Assembly (NCBI RefSeq): GCF_017114945.1
Contig: NZ_JABXKQ010000041.1
Location: forward strand, 1-64,000
Length of the DNA stretch: 64,000 bases
DNA from: Nostoc sp. JL34
GTDB lineage: Bacteria > Cyanobacteriota > Cyanobacteriia > Cyanobacteriales > Nostocaceae
Direction of reading: 5' to 3'
The notes beneath the pieces were generated by a model that saw nothing but the letters and a program-made list of their open reading frames with translations, made no database searches and was not told the DNA's origin. Position numbers and translations under genes: made by a program. This document shows positions 57,321-64,000 of this stretch, piece after piece; within the stretch, counting starts at the first letter, position 1; the number at the start of each line of letters is the position of its first letter.

Positions 57321-58961
57321 ATGGCAACTATTAACGGTAACAATGCTAATAACACTTTGTCTGGTGTATTTGATCCAATTCCTCCCATATTTTTTCCAGA
57401 TCGTCCTGATACCATCAACGGATTCGGCGGTAACGACATTCTCAATGCTCTTGGTACCAACGATGTCCTGAATGGGGGTACTGGCAACGATACTCTGAAC
57501 GGCAATGGTGGCAATGATACTCTCAATGGTGGTGCTGGGGCTGACTCAACCAACGGAGGCAGTGGCAACGATCGCATCATTGATGACGATTTTGTGAACT
57601 TCGATTTCCATAATGGTGGAACTGGTGTAGACACAATTGATTATTCAGGTGTCTCCTTCGCTTCAGGGGTGGTCACCATCAACCTGGCAACAGGCTTAAC
57701 CTCTGTCAGTGGTGGCAATACTGAAACCATCATTAACTTCGAGAATGTTGAGGGTAGCCAAGGCGGTGAGACGATTATTGGCTCCTCCGGCAACAACGTC
57801 CTCAACGGCAATGGTGGCAACGATACCATTAACGGCGGCGCTGGGGCTGACTCAACCAACGGAGGCAGTGGCAACGATCGCATCATTGATGACGATTTTG
57901 TGAACTTCGATGTCCATAATGGCGGAACTGGTATAGACACAATTGATTATTCAGGTGTCACCTTCGCTTCAGGGGTGGTCACCATCAATCTGGCAACAGG
58001 TTTAACCTCCGTTAGTGGTGCCAATACTGAAACTATCAGTAACTTTGAGAATGTTGAGGGTAGCCAAGGTGGTGAGACGATTATCGGATCTTCCGGCAAT
58101 AATGTCCTCAATGGCAATGGTGGCAACGATACTATTAACGGCGGTAGTGGCAACGATACTATTAATGGCGGTGCTGGCAGTGACACATTCAAAGGCAGTC
58201 AGGGTAATGACAGCATTAATGGTGGAGATGGCATTGATACCGCAGACTACAGTCAACTAGGTCAAAGCATTACCTTGTCAGGTGTTGGAACCATTCAAAA
58301 AGCTGGGGGATTGGGGCAAGACCAACTTTTTAAAGTAGAGAAGATTATTGCTAATGCTAATGTTGCCAACAATACCATAGATGCATCCCAATCTTTGCCT
58401 GGAGTATTTATCACCGTTAACCTACAAAACCAAAGTTTGGCTGCCAATAACGTTCCTGTTTTGGGAACATTGCCATTTACTGTAGTTAACTTTGATAATG
58501 TCATCGGCACAAATGCAAATGACTCTATTGTTGGCGACAACCAAAATAACCAATTATCCGGTAATAATGGCAACGATACGATTAACGGTGGTAGTGGCAA
58601 CGATCGCCTCATTGGTGGTAGTGGAACTGATCGCCTGACTGGAGGAGCGGGTAACGATATTTTCGATTTCAACTCACTTTCTGAGAGTCAACCTGGTTTT
58701 GCACGCGATGTGATCACTGACTTCGCTGGAAACGGGATCTTTGCAGGTGACCAAATCGATCTATCTACCATTGATGCTAACTCCATTTTCGCGGGCAACC
58801 AAGCCTTCACTTTCATTGGCAGTGCTGCATTCTCCAATGTCGGTCAGGTGCGTTATTCCGGAGGCATTCTTCAAGCTAACACCGATTTTGATGTTTTCAC
58901 CGAGTTAGAGATTCAACTCGTAGGAGCACCAGGATTAGTAGCAAGCGACATTATCGTTTAA
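57321..58961 (+). CDS. RTX (hemolysin-type) calcium-binding secreted protein
   Basis: 546 aa made of RTX nonapeptide repeats (GGNDTLNGGAGAD, GGSGNDRII and similar), which fold into calcium-binding parallel beta-rolls. No catalytic domain is visible. A near-identical 306-bp (102-codon) tandem duplication covers 57507-58118. The last 100 residues (SESQPGFARDVITDF, DQIDLSTIDANSIF) resemble the C-terminal region of type I secretion substrates. There is no N-terminal signal peptide, which fits that route. TAAGGAGAA lies before the ATG. It may be an extracellular or S-layer-like protein. The transporter genes are not in the window. Confidence 0.92.
   Translation: MATINGNNANNTLSGVFDPIPPIFFPDRPDTINGFGGNDILNALGTNDVLNGGTGNDTLNGNGGNDTLNGGAGADSTNGGSGNDRIIDDDFVNFDFHNGGTGVDTIDYSGVSFASGVVTINLATGLTSVSGGNTETIINFENVEGSQGGETIIGSSGNNVLNGNGGNDTINGGAGADSTNGGSGNDRIIDDDFVNFDVHNGGTGIDTIDYSGVTFASGVVTINLATGLTSVSGANTETISNFENVEGSQGGETIIGSSGNNVLNGNGGNDTINGGSGNDTINGGAGSDTFKGSQGNDSINGGDGIDTADYSQLGQSITLSGVGTIQKAGGLGQDQLFKVEKIIANANVANNTIDASQSLPGVFITVNLQNQSLAANNVPVLGTLPFTVVNFDNVIGTNANDSIVGDNQNNQLSGNNGNDTINGGSGNDRLIGGSGTDRLTGGAGNDIFDFNSLSESQPGFARDVITDFAGNGIFAGDQIDLSTIDANSIFAGNQAFTFIGSAAFSNVGQVRYSGGILQANTDFDVFTELEIQLVGAPGLVASDIIV
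57507..58118 (+). repeat. 306-bp tandem duplication within the RTX gene
   Basis: Two near-identical 306-bp blocks (57507-57812 and 57813-58118) encode 102 residues each. They differ at scattered, mostly silent positions, which points to a recent duplication or gene conversion. Confidence 0.9.
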
Positions 58962-59028
58962 TTAATGAGAATCTAACAGTCGCAGTCTAATATCACAATT
59001 AGATGAATCACTCTTAATTCTTGCTAGA

Positions 59029-59060
59029 ACCCCACCCCACCCGCAGGATGGGGTATTTTA
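59029..59060 (+). terminator. Terminator of RTX gene
   Basis: ACCCCA and TGGGGT form a 6-bp stem around a C-rich loop, and ATTTTATT follows, about 70 bp behind the stop codon. Confidence 0.6.
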
Positions 59061-59194
59061 TTGATGGCAATTAGCTGAACGCAGCACTACAGAAAATTAC
59101 CAATGCTTACTCATGTTCAATCGCGCCGCGTATGCATGAGAAAATCAGGTAATACAATCGCAACAGTTGCGATGATGCCAGGGAAGGAAAAAAG

Positions 59195-60880
59195 ATGTCG
59201 GAGAATTTGAGAAGCCAAATTGTGACGCAAGGAGTGCAGCGATCGCCTAATCGAGCTATGCTGCGGGCAGTTGGTTTTAAAGATGAAGATTTCAATAAAG
59301 CCATTGTGGGTATTGCCAATGGTTACAGTACGATTACTCCCTGTAATATGGGGATAAATCAACTGGCACAAAGGGCAGAGGTTGGAATTAAAACTGCCGG
59401 GGCGATGCCGCAAGTGTTCGGCACGATTACCATTAGTGACGGGATTTCGATGGGAACTGAAGGGATGAAATATTCCTTAGTGTCGCGGGAAGTCATTGCC
59501 GATTCCATTGAAACCGCCTGTACTGGACAAAGCATGGATGGTGTGCTGGCGATTGGCGGTTGTGATAAAAATATGCCAGGGGCAATGTTAGCGATCGCGC
59601 GGATGAATATCCCTGCAATATTCGTTTATGGTGGTACTATTAAACCCGGTCACTACAACGGACGCGATTTAACTGTTGTCAGTTCTTTTGAAGCTGTCGG
59701 TCAATACAGTGCTGGAAAAATTGATGAAAAGGAATTATTAGAAGTTGAAAGTCGCGCTTGTCCTGGTGCTGGTTCCTGTGGGGGAATGTTCACAGCTAAT
59801 ACCATGTCTTCAGCATTTGAAGCCCTGGGAATGAGTCTACCCTATTCTTCGACAATGGCAGCCGAAGATTCCGAAAAAGCCGACAGTACGGAAAAATCAG
59901 CGTTTGTGTTAGTCGAAGCCATTCGCAAACAAATCTTACCCCGCCAAATTATCACCCGCAAATCTATAGAGAATGCTATTTCTGTAATTATGGCGGTGGG
60001 TGGTTCGACGAATGCAGTGTTGCATTTCTTAGCGATCGCCCGGGCTGCTAATGTAGAGTTAACCCTGGATGACTTTGAAACTATCCGCGCCCGTGTTCCG
60101 GTTTTGTGTGATTTAAAACCAAGTGGTAAATATGTAGCTACAGATTTGCACAAAGCTGGTGGCATTCCCCAAGTAATGAAGATGCTACTTGCACATGACT
60201 TATTACACGGTGATAGCCTCACCATCAGCGGTCAAACAATTGCAGAGATATTAGCAGATATACCAGAAGAACCATCCGCCAATCAAGATGTGATTCGGAC
60301 TTGGAATAACCCGATGTATGCCCAAGGACATTTAGCCATCCTCAGAGGTAATCTGGCGACGGAAGGGGCTGTCGCCAAAATTACCGGGGTAAAAAAACCA
60401 GTAATTACTGGCCCCGCACGGGTGTTTGAATCGGAAGAAGCCTCTTTAGATGCAATTTTGGCGGGTAAGATTCAAGCTGGTGATATTCTAATAATTCGCT
60501 ACGAAGGGCCTAAGGGCGGTCCTGGGATGCGAGAAATGTTGGCTCCCACCTCAGCAATTATTGGGGCTGGTTTGGGTGATGCGGTGGCATTAATTACCGA
60601 CGGACGCTTTTCTGGCGGTACTTACGGTATGGTGGTTGGTCATGTTGCCCCAGAAGCGGCAGTTGGTGGTGCGATCGCGCTTGTAGAAGAAGGCGATAGT
60701 ATTACGATTGATGCACCTGCACGCCTCTTGCAGTTGAACATATCTGAAGAAGAATTAGCCCGTCGTCGTGCTAATTGGCAACCTCCTGCACCACGTTACA
60801 CTAAAGGCGTGTTGGCGAAATATGCCAAATTGGTATCTTCTAGCAGTCTTGGGGCTGTGACAGATTTAGACTTGTTTTGA
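59195..60880 (+). CDS. ilvD: Dihydroxy-acid dehydratase
   Basis: 561 aa. IlvD dehydrates 2,3-dihydroxy-isovalerate and -methylvalerate in valine/isoleucine synthesis. It has the iron-sulfur cluster cysteines in [10 protein letters not shown] and [14 protein letters not shown], plus a Cys near the N-terminus ([10 protein letters not shown]). The metal/substrate segments GGSTNAVLH and [11 protein letters not shown] are also present. Length and ends are normal. AAGGAAA lies before the ATG. It is a single gene; the weak hairpin at 60903-60936 may end the transcript. Confidence 0.98.
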   Translation: MSENLRSQIVTQGVQRSPNRAMLRAVGFKDEDFNKAIVGIANGYSTITPCNMGINQLAQRAEVGIKTAGAMPQVFGTITISDGISMGTEGMKYSLVSREVIADSIETACTGQSMDGVLAIGGCDKNMPGAMLAIARMNIPAIFVYGGTIKPGHYNGRDLTVVSSFEAVGQYSAGKIDEKELLEVESRACPGAGSCGGMFTANTMSSAFEALGMSLPYSSTMAAEDSEKADSTEKSAFVLVEAIRKQILPRQIITRKSIENAISVIMAVGGSTNAVLHFLAIARAANVELTLDDFETIRARVPVLCDLKPSGKYVATDLHKAGGIPQVMKMLLAHDLLHGDSLTISGQTIAEILADIPEEPSANQDVIRTWNNPMYAQGHLAILRGNLATEGAVAKITGVKKPVITGPARVFESEEASLDAILAGKIQAGDILIIRYEGPKGGPGMREMLAPTSAIIGAGLGDAVALITDGRFSGGTYGMVVGHVAPEAAVGGAIALVEEGDSITIDAPARLLQLNISEEELARRRANWQPPAPRYTKGVLAKYAKLVSSSSLGAVTDLDLF

Positions 60881-60902
60881 TTAACCTGACATGATGTGAA
60901 CT

Positions 60903-60936
60903 ACCTACACTGACCTGACGGTACAGTGTAGGTTTC
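60903..60936 (+). terminator. ilvD terminator-like hairpin
   Basis: ACCTACACTG and CAGTGTAGGT make a 10-bp stem with an 11-base loop, about 22 bp after ilvD. The T-run is short, so this is a moderate candidate. Confidence 0.55.
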
Positions 60937-61156
60937 CCAATTTATTCCCAGTGCGGAATATAGCATATATGTGTGTGGATTATTGGAAGCTAGAAAGGCA
61001 GTACTTTTATTTCTAGTAATTTTTACCTAAATTTTATGAGTTTTTGTAAAAATCTTGAAGAAGTTTCAGGAAATTTACATAGCGGATATGATGTCAATAG
61101 AGAAATCACGGAAATTTAATTGACAGTCAACTGCTTAAAACCCAAAAGGACACAAA

Positions 61157-61534
61157 ATGAGTTCTGAATCTAACGTCAAACTGACGATCGCTCTTGCTAA
61201 TCCAGACTTAGATGCAGAGGAGCAAGAACGGGAAGCACGGAATCTGCTGCGAGAAATCAAAGACTTAGATGTAGAAAGTGCTGAACTCGTAGCAGTTACA
61301 GAAATACCCGAAGGAGCCAAGTCTGTTGGTGGTTTTTTGGTGGGGGTGTTGCAGACAGAGGTGAGCCTTGCCAATTTTAAGAAATTGCTGGGATTTTTGG
61401 GCGATCGCTTGGGTAACAAAAGCATTGAATTGGAAGTTGAGGCCAACGGCAAAAAACTTAAGGTGAAAGCTAGCAGTCGGGAAGAATTAGCCGCCGCCAT
61501 TGAGCAAGCACAAAAGTTTGTCGCAGGTAACTAA
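61157..61534 (+). CDS. Effector-associated constant component EACC1-like protein
   Basis: 125 aa, soluble. The pattern fits EACC1: VKLTIALANPDLDAEEQERE near the start, LLREIKDLDVESAELV, the loop EIPEGAKSVGG, the hydrophobic FLVGVLQTEVSLANFKKLLGFL and a closing beta-strand/helix (ELEVEANGKKLKVKASSREEL). In published analyses of bacterial conflict systems, EACC1 is a small invariant partner of caspase-like or other effectors. AGGACA lies before the ATG. The caspase gene starts 29 bp behind its stop on the same strand, so the two are an operon. Assignment is by pattern recall and context. Confidence 0.85.
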   Translation: MSSESNVKLTIALANPDLDAEEQEREARNLLREIKDLDVESAELVAVTEIPEGAKSVGGFLVGVLQTEVSLANFKKLLGFLGDRLGNKSIELEVEANGKKLKVKASSREELAAAIEQAQKFVAGN

Positions 61535-61563
61535 GAAATTCATCAGTAAGGAAAAATAACTAA

Positions 61564-64000
61564 ATGGCAAAAGTAGCACTGCTAATAGGAGTCAGTGAGT
61601 ATGAATCACCGCATCTTAAGGCTTTGCCTGCGGCTACGCAAGATGTAGAAGCAATGCAACGAGTTTTGCAGGATCAAGAGATAGGGGGTTTTGATGTGAA
61701 AACGCTAATAAATCCAGAGCCAGTAGCGATGCAAGAAGCCATTGAGACTTTATTTTCAAATCGTCAAAAAGATGACCTTGTGCTACTTTATTTTTCTGGT
61801 CATGGTATTAAGGATGATGGTGGAAGGCTTTACTTTGCAACTCGTATAACCCGTCAAAACCAACTGGGAGAACTCATCAAAGCGTCAACAGTTTCAGCAG
61901 ATTCCGTACATGACATCATTAACGATAGTCGTAGCCGTTCTAAAAGACAAGTAATAATTTTAGATTGTTGCTTCAGTGGAGCTTTTGCCAAAGATAGAAA
62001 AGGTGAAGATGAAGTTTTTCTAGATTTTCAGAAGATTCAATTAGGTGGAGAGGGTCGAGTAGTTCTTACATCTAGTAGTTCAACTCAGTATTCTTTTGAA
62101 TCTATTTACACTCAATATCTAGTACATGGAATTGAAACTGGTGAAGCCGATGAAAATAACGATGGCTTTATTTCTGTTGATGAGTTGCATCAATATGTTC
62201 AAAGAAAGGTTCAAGAAAATAATACTGAAATGAAGCCGCAGATCCAAGCGGTAATTAAAGAAGGCTATAATATTGTTCTGGCTAAAGCACCTATTCACAA
62301 CCGCGAGACTATTTATCTTGGAATAGTTAAATATTGGGTACGTAATGGTCAAATTTCCAAGATCGGACGTTTAGCATTAAATGAGCAACAAAATCGCCTG
62401 GAGATAGAACCTGACAAAGCTAGTGCACTTGAAGAAGAAGGTTTAAAACCATACAAAGAGTACCAGAGAAAATTGAAGCAATACAAGGAAGCGTTTCTTC
62501 AGGCGATTCAACAAGAAAATCCTATAATTGAGCAGACTCGCAATGAATTGATCCTCTTCCAAAGACTTTTACAACTAACAGATGAAGATATAGCCTTAAT
62601 TGAAGCTCCCATAATTGCAAATCTACAAAATACAAAAAAAAAGGATAAATTTATAACCCTGACTGTTAAGGAAAAGTTTCCGCAATCTATAGTATTGGTT
62701 GTCGTAGCAATACTATGTTTTGGAACAGGCATCATCTCAAGTTTCTTCATAGGTAAACTTTCTAAATATTTTAGTATTAACACTGAACCTTGTCAAAATA
62801 ATGTACAAAACAATGGTATGCAAAATACTTTAACAAAAGAGTTAGAGATTAGTTATGGAGGGCAAATTTTAAAACCAGGAGATACCAACTCTTGCAAAAA
62901 AGCTGGAACTCAGGCATTCGCATCAGGCAATTATGACGAAGCGTTAAGACATTTTAAATTATCTATTGAAAAAAGTAATTCTAATGACCCAGAGGCATTG
63001 ATTTATTTGAACAATACTAAGGCTCGTCAGAAAGGAGATAAGCTCAAAATTGCCGTGAGTATACCCATTGGTACTAATCTAGGTTCTGCAGAAGAGATAA
63101 TGCGCGGTGTAGCTCAAGTTCAAAATGAAGTTAATAGCAGTGGCGGTATTAATGGCAAGTTATTACAGGTGGCCATTGCTAACGATTATGAAAACTCATA
63201 CACTGCTACAAAAATCGCAAAATCCTTAGTTCAAGATCAGGAAGTCTTAGGTGTAGTGGGGCATATTTCTAGTGATGTTACAAAAGAAGCAGGTAGAGTC
63301 TATAACTCCGGAGAACTTGTAGCTATTTCCCCTACTAGCACTTCTGTTAAAATTTCTAATTTTAGCCCCTATATTTTTCGTACAGTTCCCAGCGATACAT
63401 TCGCAGCAGAGGCATTAGCCAAGTACATGGTAACAACTTTACAGAAAAGAAAAGCAGCAGTTTTCTTTAATTTTGGCAACGCTTATAGTGAATCACTAAA
63501 GCAAGAGTTTATTAGCGCTGTTGAAAAAAAGGGTGGACAGGTATTAAAGGAACCGGAATTTGACTTATCAAAGGATAATTTTAATGCCGCTACTGCTGTG
63601 GAACAGGCAATTAGGCAAGGCGCACAAATATTAATGTTAGTCCCGGATTCTATCACAATGGACAAAGCGCAGAAAGTGGTTCAAGAGAATCAACAAAGGT
63701 CACGATTAAATGTACTTGGGGGAGACAACGTTTACAGCAAAAATACTTTAGAAACTTGGGGAAAGCAAGCTGAAGGTATGGTGGTAGCAATTCCCTGGAA
63801 TATTAATAGTAAACCCAATTCAAGTTTTGTCCATAATTCAAAGTCATTGTGGAAAGCTCCGGTGAATTGGCGAACGGCGACAAGCTATGATGCAACGAAG
63901 GCAATCATTGCAGCTTTAAAGATAAATACCACTCGTAAGGGACTACAACAAACCTTGCACGATCCAAGCTTTTCAGTTGATGGTGCTACAGGAAAGATTC
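61564..64000 (+). CDS. Caspase-like (EACC1-associated) peptidase fused to TM helix, TPR and periplasmic-binding-type receptor; 3' end missing
   Basis: At least 812 aa, open to the window edge. A caspase-like domain lies at about 1-240, with His 80 in YFSGHGIKD and Cys 136 in ILDCCFSGAF. A helical linker (about 250-360: LKQYKEAFLQAIQQENPIIE, LLQLTDEDIALIE) is also found on other cyanobacterial signalling proteins. A single membrane helix lies at 374-398 (SIVLVVVAILCFGTGIISSFF). A TPR-like segment (about 440-485) and a periplasmic-binding-protein type 1 domain (from about 492: KLKIAVSIPIG, VVGHISSDVTKEAG, VAISPTSTSV) follow. The enzyme should face the cytosol and the sensor the periplasm. It pairs with EACC1 just upstream. 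Confidence 0.92.
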   Translation, partial: MAKVALLIGVSEYESPHLKALPAATQDVEAMQRVLQDQEIGGFDVKTLINPEPVAMQEAIETLFSNRQKDDLVLLYFSGHGIKDDGGRLYFATRITRQNQLGELIKASTVSADSVHDIINDSRSRSKRQVIILDCCFSGAFAKDRKGEDEVFLDFQKIQLGGEGRVVLTSSSSTQYSFESIYTQYLVHGIETGEADENNDGFISVDELHQYVQRKVQENNTEMKPQIQAVIKEGYNIVLAKAPIHNRETIYLGIVKYWVRNGQISKIGRLALNEQQNRLEIEPDKASALEEEGLKPYKEYQRKLKQYKEAFLQAIQQENPIIEQTRNELILFQRLLQLTDEDIALIEAPIIANLQNTKKKDKFITLTVKEKFPQSIVLVVVAILCFGTGIISSFFIGKLSKYFSINTEPCQNNVQNNGMQNTLTKELEISYGGQILKPGDTNSCKKAGTQAFASGNYDEALRHFKLSIEKSNSNDPEALIYLNNTKARQKGDKLKIAVSIPIGTNLGSAEEIMRGVAQVQNEVNSSGGINGKLLQVAIANDYENSYTATKIAKSLVQDQEVLGVVGHISSDVTKEAGRVYNSGELVAISPTSTSVKISNFSPYIFRTVPSDTFAAEALAKYMVTTLQKRKAAVFFNFGNAYSESLKQEFISAVEKKGGQVLKEPEFDLSKDNFNAATAVEQAIRQGAQILMLVPDSITMDKAQKVVQENQQRSRLNVLGGDNVYSKNTLETWGKQAEGMVVAIPWNINSKPNSSFVHNSKSLWKAPVNWRTATSYDATKAIIAALKINTTRKGLQQTLHDPSFSVDGATGKI

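Noticed and set aside
57305..58672. Reverse-strand Pro/Leu/Ser-rich frames inside the RTX gene
   Set aside because: They mirror the RTX repeat on the other strand and have no independent start signals.

Overview
The window looks like chromosome from a heterocystous, Nostoc-type cyanobacterium that makes phycoerythrin. The evidence is photosystem I genes (psaA, psaB, psaX), C-phycoerythrin genes (cpeB, cpeA) with a dedicated set of bilin lyases, many HIP1 octamers (GCGATCGC), and the heptanucleotide tandem repeats and dispersed hairpin repeats typical of Nostoc-group genomes. I found no tRNA, rRNA, CRISPR array, intact insertion sequence, prophage or replication origin.

Layout. 0-11.5 kb: a response regulator, lipoyl synthase, psaX, a LivH-type permease, a hybrid kinase, LarE, a DUF4864 protein, an SGNH hydrolase, and a small cluster of a DNA methyltransferase, a DUF7689 chimera and a nuclease-like protein. 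11.6-16.3 kb: psaA-psaB on the minus strand. 16.7-26 kb: a proline-rich lipoprotein, glutaminase, three HAD-fold hydrolases around a thioredoxin/NHL protein, a Uma2 protein and an RluA-type pseudouridine synthase. 26.2-35.2 kb: a phycoerythrin island (rod-core linker, HExxH protein, CpcS/CpeS-type lyase, nblA, cpeBA, cpeZ, cpeF, a 79-aa protein, a DUF1838 protein, cpeY). 35.3-38.9 kb: glgA, hemC and a second Uma2 protein. 39-45.7 kb: an LprI-like protein, a CrtR-like hydroxylase facing a fatty-acid-hydroxylase-family protein, then a lipid-kinase/metallophosphoesterase pair. 45.8-53.2 kb: a 21-bp tandem repeat and a run of membrane or stress-type genes (disordered acidic protein, CAAD/CURT1 protein, BON lipoprotein, duplicated general-stress protein, 1040-aa repeat membrane protein). 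53.6-64 kb: a hybrid kinase with a cyanobacteriochrome-like GAF domain, an RTX protein, ilvD, and an EACC1 gene followed by a caspase-membrane-receptor gene that runs off the window.

How the genes fit together. The phycoerythrin island holds the PE subunits, several PE bilin lyases and a rod-core linker, and also NblA, which promotes phycobilisome breakdown. Pigment assembly and recycling are therefore linked genetically. hemC, just outside the island, feeds tetrapyrrole synthesis for both bilins and chlorophyll.

The most interesting system is the EACC1 plus caspase pair at the right edge. A cytoplasmic caspase-like peptidase is joined through one membrane helix to a periplasmic-binding-protein-type sensor. 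This is the architecture expected of a ligand-gated death or conflict effector. The main mobile-DNA finding is a 122-bp MITE-like element with a perfect 8-bp target duplication at 57.2 kb.
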